Shown here in pieces: positions 1 through 5,016 of a stretch of DNA of 5,016 bases. The notes under the pieces are model-generated. The model did no database searches, was not told the DNA's origin, and saw only the letters and a list, made by a program, of their open reading frames with translations. The DNA lies in contig JABZIF010000078.1 in assembly GCA_015258485.1 (NCBI GenBank), forward strand, positions 1 to 5,016, in the 5' to 3' direction. Both the position numbers and the translations under genes were made by a program. The stretch's first letter is position 1. Every line of letters starts with the position of its first letter. This DNA is from Atopobiaceae bacterium. Its GTDB lineage: Bacteria; Actinomycetota; Coriobacteriia; Coriobacteriales; Atopobiaceae.

Positions 1-1577
1 ACAGTAACGTCCAAAGCGGTTGTTGGCTCATCACAGATAACCAGCGAAGGATCGCGGGTAAGTGCCATAGCAATCAGAACACGCTGACGCTGACCACCAG
101 AAAGCTCGTGTGGATAAGATTCAAGTGTACGCTTTGGATCCAGACCTACAAGCTCCAGAAGCTCCTCTGCAGAACGTGTGCCTCCCCTGCTGGTAAGCTG
201 CTTCATCTGAGAAGAAATAAGCATTGATGGGTTCAGTGAAGACAAGGCGTCCTGGTATACCATTGCAAGCTCGTGTCCAAGCAGCTTTCTATGCTCATCC
301 TTTGAAAGCTTTAGGAGGTCTTGATCTTTATAGAGAACTTCACCAGTAATGGTCTCTTTTGGATCAGTCAAACCCATGATGACCTTAGTGGTAATAGATT
401 TACCACACCCAGACTCGCCGACCAGTGCCATGCACTGACCAGGACGAACATCAAAACTTACGTGGTCAACAACCTTAACGTCCCCGTGAGATTCAAAGCT
501 AATGCAAAGATCTTTTACGCTCAAAAGAGGAGTAACCGAATAGTCAGGCTTACGTCTATCAGTTCTTGCAAGCTCAACTTGTTTAAGTGCTGAAAGTCTA
601 CGCTCCAAAGACTCAGACTGCTCAGCATAGGCACGAACTGGATCAGATGCTAAAATATCATCCGCACGCCGTGATTCAGAATTTTCTGTATCAACAGGAG
701 CACCTGGTGCTGCTGCCATAGCGTCCGTTAAACCCTCAGACAAAATATTAAGTGCTAAGCAAGTAAGCATAATTGCAAGGCCAGGGAAGAATGCCTGCCA
801 CCAGCGCCCCGCAAGAACACCTGCACGAGCATCAGCCAAAATATTACCCCATGTAGGAGTTGGTTCCGCAATACCTGCACCAATAAAAGTAAGAGATGCC
901 TCAAAAATAATAGCGTCTGCAACAAGTGTTACGGTGAAAACCATAATTGGAGCAATACAATTACGCAAAACATGTTTCCACAAAATCCATGGTGCACGAG
1001 CACCAGAAACAATAGTTGCTCGGACGTAATCTTCTCCGTACTCACTCACAATATTTGCGCGAACAATTCGTGCAATTTGTGGGGTATACATAAAACCAAT
1101 CGAGAAGATAATTGATGGAACACTATTTCCCAAGATAGAAACAAATACCGCAGCAAGCGCAATACCAGGAAACGACATAATAATGTCAAGTACGCGCATA
1201 ATAACTTCTGAAACTGCTTTTCTTGAAACTGCTGCAATTGCGCCAATTATTGAACCAAACACAAGCGCCATTGCTGTGGCACCAAAACCAATAACCAACG
1301 AGTATTGGCCACCATAAAGCATACGAGACAGAATGTCACGGCCTTTATCGTCAGTACCAAATACAAAACCATTGCCTGGTGCTTGACGAGCATTAAAAAT
1401 ATCTAACGGATCATGAGGAGCTAGAAAAGCTGCAAAAACTGAAAGAAGCACAACTAACACAAGAATGCACAAAGCAATCTTTGAAGTTGTTTTCATTTTT
1501 TTGAATCCACCAAATGTAGAGCCTTTAGCAGCAGCTTGTTCGAGTCTCTCGACTTGTTTTTTTCTTATCTGCATCAT
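1..1577 (-). CDS. Fused DppC-type permease and DppD-type ATPase of a peptide-family ABC importer (3' end outside window)
   Basis: One uninterrupted frame of 525 codons leaves the window at base 1. Residues 1-287 are a DppC/OppC-type permease: cytoplasmic tail, first membrane helix about 34-53, the family motif FGTDDKGRD at 73-81, further hydrophobic segments, and an EAA coupling loop about 179-206 (EDYVRATIVSGARAP). The permease ends at GLTDAM (282-287), where stand-alone DppC proteins normally stop. A charged, helix-prone linker of about 60 residues follows. From 351 (LLSVKDL) an ABC ATPase begins: Walker A GESGCGKS 387-394, Q-loop VYQD 440-443, signature LSGGQ 492-496, Walker B LVICDEP 512-518 and D-loop ALD 521-523. 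The H-loop and C-terminal region lie outside. The start is 4 nt after the permease stop, so translation is probably coupled. ATG at 1574 or Met28 (1496, preceded by GGTGGA) are alternative starts. No stop or frameshift separates the halves. It should act at the inner face of the membrane, coupling ATP hydrolysis to import. Substrate is unknown. Confidence 0.93.
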   Translation of the reverse strand, partial: MMQIRKKQVERLEQAAAKGSTFGGFKKMKTTSKIALCILVLVVLLSVFAAFLAPHDPLDIFNARQAPGNGFVFGTDDKGRDILSRMLYGGQYSLVIGFGATAMALVFGSIIGAIAAVSRKAVSEVIMRVLDIIMSFPGIALAAVFVSILGNSVPSIIFSIGFMYTPQIARIVRANIVSEYGEDYVRATIVSGARAPWILWKHVLRNCIAPIMVFTVTLVADAIIFEASLTFIGAGIAEPTPTWGNILADARAGVLAGRWWQAFFPGLAIMLTCLALNILSEGLTDAMAAAPGAPVDTENSESRRADDILASDPVRAYAEQSESLERRLSALKQVELARTDRRKPDYSVTPLLSVKDLCISFESHGDVKVVDHVSFDVRPGQCMALVGESGCGKSITTKVIMGLTDPKETITGEVLYKDQDLLKLSKDEHRKLLGHELAMVYQDALSSLNPSMLISSQMKQLTSRGGTRSAEELLELVGLDPKRTLESYPHELSGGQRQRVLIAMALTRDPSLVICDEPTTALDVT

Positions 1578-1581
1578 CTCT

Positions 1582-2538
1582 CTACACCGTCCTAATGCGT
1601 GGATTGATGAGGATGTACAGCATATCAACCACAATATTGATAACAATAAAGGACAGTGCAACAACTACCACAACGCCCTGTACTAACATTGCTTCATTGC
1701 CTTGAATTCCCTCAAGAATAGCTGTTCCCATTCCAGGAAGATTAAAAATTACTTCAATGACTACGGCGCCACCCATGAGATAGCCAATTTTTAAGCCAAG
1801 CGTTGTTACTGGAGTAATTAATGCATTACGTAACACGTTTCTTGCAATAACAATTCCCTCAGGAATACCAGCACCGCGCGCCGTGCGAACATAATCTTTA
1901 TCGAGCTCTTCAACCATTGCAGTTCGCACAATACGTGTCATTTGACCCGTCATAGGAACGGCAAGTGCTACCGCAGGCATAATCATACGTGCAAAATAAC
2001 CGCCAGGATTAACGAACAAATCTGGAAGCTGGCCGGATGCAGGTAATAATTTAAGTGTTGATGCAAACAGCAAGATGAGAAGAACTGCAAGCCAAAACGA
2101 TGGTGTTGCAAGCCCTGCGATAGAAAACACACGAATAACCTGATCGGGCCACCTATCCCTATACAGTGCTGCAATGACACCAAGCGTAAATGAGACGATA
2201 GCGCCTAAAATAAGGCCCATAAACGTAAGTTGCATAGTTACAGGAAGCGCTTTAGAAATTCTTGCTGCTACTGAATAACCAGCGGCACCATAGACACCTA
2301 AATCACCATGTACAAGATTCCCCATATACTGAACGTACCTTACAGGCCACGGATCATCGAGACCATGCTCAATGTGATACTGCTGAATTGCCTCTGGAGT
2401 TGCGCTTTCTCCAAGAGCATTGTACGCAGGATCAACGTGCGAGAAGGACATCAGGAAGAATACAAGAAAAGTGACTCCTAGAGCCATAATTGGCAGTGCG
2501 ATAAGTCGACGACCAATTAGACGAAATAGGTTGTTCAC
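1582..2538 (-). CDS. DppB/OppB-family permease subunit of a peptide-family ABC importer
   Basis: This 318-residue integral membrane protein is of normal length for DppB/OppB permeases, which form one half of the transmembrane channel. The N-terminus has the typical family pattern, a basic start (RLIGRRL) leading into a first helix at about 12-32. Hydrophobic segments follow near 100-123, 136-160, 186-200, 240-262 and 284-308, giving the expected six. The EAA coupling loop is at about 216-239 (DYVRTARGAG, ending VLRN). The motif VIEVIFNLPGMG (260-271) and the closing INPRIR (311-316) are standard for this family. The start codon is GTG, supported by a very purine-rich Shine-Dalgarno just upstream; the next in-frame Met (18) lies inside the first helix. 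It lies 142 nt after the binding-protein gene, across a terminator-like hairpin, and 4 nt before the fused permease-ATPase, its expected partner. Naming it dpp, opp or nik would need substrate data. Confidence 0.96.
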   Translation of the reverse strand: MNNLFRLIGRRLIALPIMALGVTFLVFFLMSFSHVDPAYNALGESATPEAIQQYHIEHGLDDPWPVRYVQYMGNLVHGDLGVYGAAGYSVAARISKALPVTMQLTFMGLILGAIVSFTLGVIAALYRDRWPDQVIRVFSIAGLATPSFWLAVLLILLFASTLKLLPASGQLPDLFVNPGGYFARMIMPAVALAVPMTGQMTRIVRTAMVEELDKDYVRTARGAGIPEGIVIARNVLRNALITPVTTLGLKIGYLMGGAVVIEVIFNLPGMGTAILEGIQGNEAMLVQGVVVVVALSFIVINIVVDMLYILINPRIRTV

Positions 2539-2541
2539 CGT

Positions 2542-2553
2542 CTCCCCCTCTCC
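2542..2553 (-). promoter_or_regulatory. Shine-Dalgarno supporting the GTG start of the DppB-type permease
   Basis: On the minus strand a purine run, GGAGAGGGGGAG, ends 3 nt before the GTG at 2538, with its GGAGAGG core 8 nt before it. No ATG in frame lies nearby, so this site fixes the start at a GTG codon. The strength of the site may offset the weaker start codon. Confidence 0.75.
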
Positions 2554-2610
2554 AAAACACTCTACACAAAATAACTTAAAAACTTTATCTATTTTACCGT
2601 GATGAGATAT

Positions 2611-2645
2611 AAAAACCCGAGCGCTTTAATTTAAACGCCCGGGTT
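2611..2645 (-). terminator. Intrinsic terminator-like hairpin between binding-protein and permease genes
   Basis: On the minus strand a 13-bp stem (two G-T pairs, otherwise complete) closes a 6-nt AT-rich loop between 2645 and 2614, and the transcript then reads into T residues down to 2611. The 5' arm is AACCCGGGCGTTT. The T-run is short: five T in a row, two of them in the stem. The other strand has no T-run after the stem, so it works in one direction only. It lies 35 nt after the stop of the binding-protein gene and 72 nt before the next start, with no clear promoter in between. The likely role is partial termination or 3'-end protection, which gives more binding-protein mRNA than permease mRNA, a common pattern in ABC importer operons. 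The differential-expression role is inference. Confidence 0.8.
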
Positions 2646-2680
2646 CCATGTCTGTACTGCTAAGCGCCTATTTTCATCTT

Positions 2681-4279
2681 TTAGTTAGAAGAAACGGTAT
2701 TAACATCGATGAATGAAAGGCCGGTTGTTCCAATTCCCTTGAAGCCCTTAAGAGCTACGCCGTTGCCGTTGGGTTTCTCACTCCAAGAAGCGGTAAAAGT
2801 CTTTGCAAAGAGAACAGGATACAGAGGAACGTTCTCTGCAACAATATCAAAGCACTCATTCCAGGTAGACTGCTGATCAGCGCCAGACTGACCAAGTGCC
2901 TTGGTCATAAGTTCATGGAGCTTCTTCCATTCATCGGAAGTATTCCATGGGCAACGAGTCTGCATCCAGATATTATCGCCGTACCACCAATTGAGCAAAA
3001 GATCTACGTCTGCGCCAAAGCAAGAAGGATCACCAGGAGCAAGTAAGATATCCCAAGATCCGTCCGCTTTATCAATAGCAGCATATGTTGCAGGAGATGT
3101 ATCGGATACGATACTTACATTAAATCCAAGGGCATCAAGGTCATTCTTAACCTGGGTTGCCATAGACTTAACCTGCTCATTATCTGTAGTACGCAAGACA
3201 ACCTCGCCAGGAGTAATTCCAGCGTCTTTAATAAGGCTCTTTGCTTTGTCAACATCATGCGTATATACCGTTGAGGCCTTATGATAATTAGTAAAGGAAG
3301 AAGGCAGATAGCTTGTTGCAACTTCTGCCTGACCAGAGAAACTATTAGCAAGCATCTTGTCAGTATCAAGAGCATAGAGAACTGCCTGACGAACCTTAAC
3401 ATTATCCCATGGAGCTTTAGAAACGTTGAACATAGCAAAACGAACACCAAAGCCCTGAACATCATCAACGGTACATCCAGCACCCTTGAGCTGATCAACA
3501 GAATCTGCAGGAACCATTTCCATTGCAAGAGTTGTACCATCTTGCTGCGCAGTAAGACGTGCGGTTGGATCTTTAAGCACGTCATAATGAAGTTTATCGT
3601 CTTTAGCAGGAGTTGCGCCGTTGTAATTTTTGTTAGGAACAAGATCAAGTGTGTTATCAGAAATGGACTCGTATGCCCAAGGTCCAGATCCTACTGGCTG
3701 CTTCTTCATATCATCTTGTGTAGAAGATGCAGGAACAACACGAACAATAGAAAGACGTTCTTTAAGTAATGAGAAATTAGCAATATTAGTCTTAACCGTA
3801 ACGATCTTATCGTCTTTTTTCTCTACAGAAGCAATAGGAGCAAGCATAGGGACATATACGCTTCCCTTAGCAGATGAGCGCTTAAACGACTCAACAACAT
3901 CATCTGCCTTTACCTCAGTACCGTCAGAAAACTTTGCACCGTCACGAAGGGTAATCTCAAAAGTAGTATCGTCTACCTTTTTAGGATCTGCAGTTGCAAG
4001 TTCATTAAACGTTGAATAATCATGAAAGTTCATTCCGTAGAGACCTTCAACTACCTGCCAGTTACAGCCAAGTGCAAGAGCAGAAGAGGTAGTTGATGGA
4101 TCATAATTCTGCGTTGAGTAAGCGGTTCCAGCAGTAATAGTTCCGCCACCCTCTTTACCGGAAGTCTCTTCCGCCTTCTTTGGTTGTGAGTTACAAGCAG
4201 TCAGTCCAAGGCCAGCCGCAATGGTTGCCCCACCAAGGAAGCCACGACGTGAAAGTGGACGATTGATAATCTCGCTCAT
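2681..4279 (-). CDS. Family 5 extracellular solute-binding lipoprotein of a peptide-type ABC importer
   Basis: This 532-residue protein has the size and motifs of the SBP_bac_5 (DppA/OppA-like) family, which captures peptides, nickel, haem or similar ligands outside the cell and hands them to the permease. The N-terminus is a twin-arginine lipoprotein signal: SRRGFLGG at 10-17, a hydrophobic stretch, then the lipobox LTAC with Cys29 as the lipidated residue. A Ser/Lys/Gly-rich tether follows to about residue 46. Family hallmarks are the segment FSDGTEVKADDVVES (117-131), PVGSGPW (195-201) with the following LVPNKNY (213-219), and VRQAVLYALDTDKML (296-310) in the second lobe. The mature part has five further cysteines (72, 269, 420, 443, 476). 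The ATG start is supported by AAGAGG 5 nt upstream and gives a correctly placed signal peptide. As first gene of the operon it sits directly behind the predicted promoter. Ligand identity cannot be inferred. Confidence 0.96.
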   Translation of the reverse strand: MSEIINRPLSRRGFLGGATIAAGLGLTACNSQPKKAEETSGKEGGGTITAGTAYSTQNYDPSTTSSALALGCNWQVVEGLYGMNFHDYSTFNELATADPKKVDDTTFEITLRDGAKFSDGTEVKADDVVESFKRSSAKGSVYVPMLAPIASVEKKDDKIVTVKTNIANFSLLKERLSIVRVVPASSTQDDMKKQPVGSGPWAYESISDNTLDLVPNKNYNGATPAKDDKLHYDVLKDPTARLTAQQDGTTLAMEMVPADSVDQLKGAGCTVDDVQGFGVRFAMFNVSKAPWDNVKVRQAVLYALDTDKMLANSFSGQAEVATSYLPSSFTNYHKASTVYTHDVDKAKSLIKDAGITPGEVVLRTTDNEQVKSMATQVKNDLDALGFNVSIVSDTSPATYAAIDKADGSWDILLAPGDPSCFGADVDLLLNWWYGDNIWMQTRCPWNTSDEWKKLHELMTKALGQSGADQQSTWNECFDIVAENVPLYPVLFAKTFTASWSEKPNGNGVALKGFKGIGTTGLSFIDVNTVSSN

Positions 4280-4284
4280 TTCTA

Positions 4285-4290
4285 CCTCTT
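4285..4290 (-). promoter_or_regulatory. Shine-Dalgarno of the solute-binding lipoprotein gene
   Basis: AAGAGG on the minus strand ends 5 nt before the ATG at 4279. The spacing is suitable and it confirms the start that yields the complete twin-arginine signal. Confidence 0.7.
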
Positions 4291-4306
4291 TCTAAAAACT
4301 TTCCTT

Positions 4307-4320
4307 GCCACTTCTGTGGC
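4307..4320 (-). promoter_or_regulatory. Short inverted repeat at the predicted transcription start (5' hairpin or operator)
   Basis: GCCAC and GTGGC form a perfect 5-bp inverted repeat around a 4-nt loop (AGAA on the minus strand). It begins about 6 nt after the predicted -10 box, at or within a base or two of the expected transcription start. As RNA it would be a 5'-terminal stem-loop that could protect the message. As DNA it could be a small operator overlapping +1. Sequence alone does not decide. Confidence 0.4.
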
Positions 4321-4325
4321 TCTCC

Positions 4326-4353
4326 TATATATAACTATATGAAGAAAAGACAA
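4326..4353 (-). promoter_or_regulatory. Predicted sigma-70-type promoter of the importer operon
   Basis: On the minus strand TTGTCT (4353-4348, four of six matches to the -35 consensus) and TATATA (4331-4326, five of six) are separated by 16 bp. The expected start is near 4320, giving a leader of about 40 nt before the lipoprotein gene. It is the best -35/-10 pair close to the gene, but the AT-rich setting makes chance -10 matches common. Confidence 0.55.
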
Positions 4354-4369
4354 AAATCTTTACCACAGT

Positions 4370-4402
4370 TCGACCAACGGTAGCTATTTATCGACCACTG
4401 GA
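4370..4402 (-). promoter_or_regulatory. 21-bp-spaced direct repeat upstream of the operon promoter, LytTR-site-like
   Basis: TCGACCA occurs at 4370-4376 and again at 4391-4397 on the plus strand. The identity extends to 9 of 11 positions (TCGACCAACGG and TCGACCACTGG). The period is 21 bp, two turns of the helix, so both copies face the same side. Read on the minus strand, 4381-4373 is ACCGTTGGT, a full match to the LytTR-domain consensus [TA][AC][CA]GTTN[AG][TG]. The second copy, TCCAGTGGT at 4402-4394, matches six of eight defined positions. The 12-bp gap is the usual spacing for LytTR sites. The pair ends 19 bp upstream of the predicted -35 box, suiting an activator. The regulator itself is not in the window. 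Confidence 0.45.
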
Positions 4403-4414
4403 TGTACATAATAA

Positions 4415-4448
4415 AAAACAAATTTTTATGTCTAAATAAATTTGTTTT
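4415..4448. repeat. AT-rich inverted repeat with 11-bp arms
   Basis: AAAACAAATTT (4415-4425) is the exact reverse complement of AAATTTGTTTT (4438-4448), with 12 nt between. On the minus strand the second arm continues into two more T residues. It may therefore be a weak terminator for transcription arriving from upstream, or a protein-binding palindrome about 60 bp above the -35 box. The stem has only one G-C pair, so terminator strength would be low. Confidence 0.45.
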
Positions 4449-4551
4449 GAAGATATTTCCAGTTATTTAGCTTATAAAATCTTTCTCACGCATAAGTACT
4501 TTTAATGTAGATACATCAATTTATTAATTAATAATAAAATACAAAAATGAT

Positions 4552-4585
4552 TTCACTACCGCTCACCGATACTTTACTACCGCCC
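4552..4585. repeat. Second 21-bp-spaced direct repeat, in a GC-richer patch
   Basis: ACTACCGC occurs at 4555-4562 and 4576-4583. The repeat extends to 13 positions (4552-4564 and 4573-4585) with two mismatches. The period is 21 bp, as in the repeat next to the operon promoter. The patch is clearly more GC-rich than its surroundings. This suggests a binding site for a dimeric regulator, but the motif differs from the promoter-proximal pair and does not contain GTT of the LytTR consensus. Confidence 0.4.
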
Positions 4586-4589
4586 GCCT

Positions 4590-4601
4590 CGCAAAATTGC
4601 G
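4590..4601. repeat. Near-palindrome CGCAA-AA-TTGCG
   Basis: Five-base arms CGCAA and TTGCG flank two A residues, immediately beside the 21-bp-spaced repeat. It could be part of the same control element. A match of this length can also arise by chance. Confidence 0.25.
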
Positions 4602-4764
4602 CATAAGTTATGAAAATTAGACAGAGATTAATCAAAAATATGCTGATTCATATTAAGCCTATAAAACGAAAAATCACTTGACTAAATCTACAACCCGCTC
4701 TGAATTTGCCATAATGTTTACGTATTCTGGTCCTAAATGTGAACTAATTATTTCAGAAACATGA

Positions 4765-4773
4765 ATTATAACA
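4765..4773 (-). promoter_or_regulatory. Possible extended -10 promoter pointing toward the importer operon
   Basis: The minus strand reads TGTTATAAT, a perfect TGNTATAAT extended -10 element. The only -35-like hexamer is TTCAAA, 18 bp upstream and weak. A transcript from here would start near 4758 and run about 480 nt before the lipoprotein gene, across no intact gene. In AT-rich DNA such matches are not rare. Confidence 0.3.
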
Positions 4774-4781
4774 AACCAACA

Positions 4782-4901
4782 TTACTTGTTTGAATCTACA
4801 CTTTTGATAAAGAACAAACAAAAAACACCAAGAGCAACTATTCCTAATTCTTGCTCAACAGTTCCAATAAGCGCCCCATAAGAACTTATAGTCCAATACA
4901 A
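4782..4901 (-). pseudogene. Short hydrophobic open stretch, possible remnant of a membrane protein gene
   Basis: From a TTG at 4901 to TAA at 4784-4782 the minus strand encodes 39 residues with a plausible membrane segment (GIVALGVFCLFFI, about residues 20-32) and a polar end SVDSNK. There is no Shine-Dalgarno before the TTG. The same frame continues beyond the TAA for another 35 codons without a stop (to 4674), ending in NSERVVDLVK. This could be the decayed 3' part of a gene whose 5' part is lost or out of frame. No family was recognised, and stretches of this length do occur by chance. Confidence 0.2.
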
Positions 4902-4921
4902 CGCTATAGTTTAATACAAAG
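4886..4921. repeat. Imperfect 18-bp tandem duplication
   Basis: TATAGTCCAATACAA (4887-4901) is followed 18 bp later by TATAGTTTAATACAA (4905-4919). Over the full 18-bp unit 14 positions agree. The period is a multiple of three, and on the minus strand each unit ends in a stop codon in the frame of the adjacent open stretch. It is probably a slippage or replication duplication. Confidence 0.5.
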
Positions 4922-5016
4922 TGTAGCTATATAGTCATTTCCATATTGTGATAGCCTATGCCTTTTATCACATGATTCATAAAAATCTATCATAGCGAGA
5001 CCATTTTTAAGTTGTC
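4904..5016 (-). CDS. Possible 3' end of an upstream gene, unrecognised
   Basis: A minus-strand frame is open from the window edge (first full codon at 5014) to a TAG at 4906-4904, 36 sense codons. It includes an internal ATG at 4993 and reads MIDFYESCDKRHRLSQYG onward. The composition is protein-like, with charged and aromatic residues, but no family was recognised. The last codons lie in the 18-bp tandem duplication, which may have created or moved the stop. In AT-rich sequence a frame this long can be open by chance, so this is only a candidate. Confidence 0.22.
   Translation of the reverse strand, partial: QLKNGLAMIDFYESCDKRHRLSQYGNDYIATLCIKL

Larger units (their letters stand above)
4403..5016. 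other. AT-rich stretch without an intact recognisable gene
   Basis: About 600 bases are visibly richer in A and T than the coding part and are interrupted by stops in all frames. No open frame here reaches 60 codons. The stretch contains the inverted repeat at 4415-4448, an all-AT perfect palindrome at 4521-4534, the direct repeats at 4552-4585, a short near-palindrome at 4590-4601, a possible promoter at 4765-4773, an 18-bp tandem duplication at 4886-4921 and two short open stretches near the right end. No tRNA, rRNA or transposon end was recognised. It probably is an intergenic region with remains of older coding sequence. Confidence 0.6.

Noticed and set aside
321..593. 90-codon open frame on the plus strand, and 66-codon frame 1246..1046 on the minus strand
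   Set aside because: Both lie inside the fused permease-ATPase gene in other frames, have no ribosome site or recognisable protein character, and the real frame carries all ABC motifs.
717..719. Internal ATG (Met287) that could start a separate ATPase
   Set aside because: It is in frame at the permease end but lacks a well-placed Shine-Dalgarno, and there is no stop before it. A fusion is the simpler reading.
2614..2667. Possible antiterminator: GCGCTT (2667-2662, minus strand) can pair with AAGCGC in the 3' arm of the hairpin
   Set aside because: Six base pairs cannot compete well with a 13-bp stem, and no riboswitch or leader peptide is visible, so a switch is not supported.
2901..4019. 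Overlapping open frames within the binding-protein gene (2901..3284, 3281..3769 and 3630..4019 plus; 3648..3115 minus)
   Set aside because: They are shadows of the 532-residue lipoprotein gene; their translations are low-complexity or erratic and match no family.
4521..4534. Perfect 14-bp palindrome made only of A and T
   Set aside because: In DNA this rich in A and T it is weak evidence; no promoter or regulator context supports it as a site.
4547..4606. 19-codon plus-strand frame starting ATG at 4547
   Set aside because: Too short, no ribosome site, and it is explained by the GC-richer repeat patch.
4489..4608. Nine-base direct repeat CGCATAAGT at 4489-4497 and 4600-4608
   Set aside because: One such match is expected by chance in several hundred bases, and there is no helical phasing or extension of the identity.
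4679..4715. Plus-strand TTGACT and CATAAT as a promoter
   Set aside because: The spacing of 25 bp is far from the usable range and no plus-strand gene follows within the window.

Overview
The window carries most of a minus-strand operon for a DPP/OPP-type ABC importer (peptide/opine/nickel uptake family). It reads right to left. A solute-binding lipoprotein (4279..2681) comes first, then a DppB/OppB-type permease (2538..1582). Last is a single polypeptide joining a DppC/OppC-type permease to a DppD/OppD-type ATPase (1577 to beyond base 1). All genes share one strand. No RNA gene, insertion sequence, CRISPR array or phage gene was seen.

The organism is most likely an actinomycete relative of moderate-to-low GC, such as the Atopobium/Olsenella group of Coriobacteriia. 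This is inference. It rests on the twin-arginine lipoprotein signal of the binding protein, the permease-ATPase fusion (an architecture known mainly from Actinomycetota), and AT-leaning codon use. No single marker settles the taxon.

Layout on the minus strand: 5016-4402 is AT-rich sequence with no convincing intact gene. It holds two short open stretches that may be the tail of an upstream gene and a decayed membrane-protein fragment, an 18-bp tandem duplication, a GC-richer patch with a 21-bp-spaced direct repeat, and an AT-rich inverted repeat. Positions 4402-4280 hold the apparent control region of the operon: a second 21-bp-spaced direct repeat, one copy of which fits the LytTR-type binding consensus, a sigma-70-like promoter, a small hairpin at the predicted 5' end of the mRNA, and a Shine-Dalgarno. 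A strong hairpin plus T-run lies between the binding-protein gene and the first permease gene. It probably acts as a leaky terminator that keeps binding protein in excess of membrane components. The two membrane genes are 4 nt apart.

Working together, the lipoprotein would capture a ligand outside the cell, the two permease domains would form the channel, and the fused ATPase would supply one of the two nucleotide-binding sites. The second ATPase (DppF-like) is expected beyond base 1. The substrate cannot be read from the sequence; peptides are the default guess. Nothing here is clearly a new system. The most interesting points are the fusion and the phased direct repeats in the control region.
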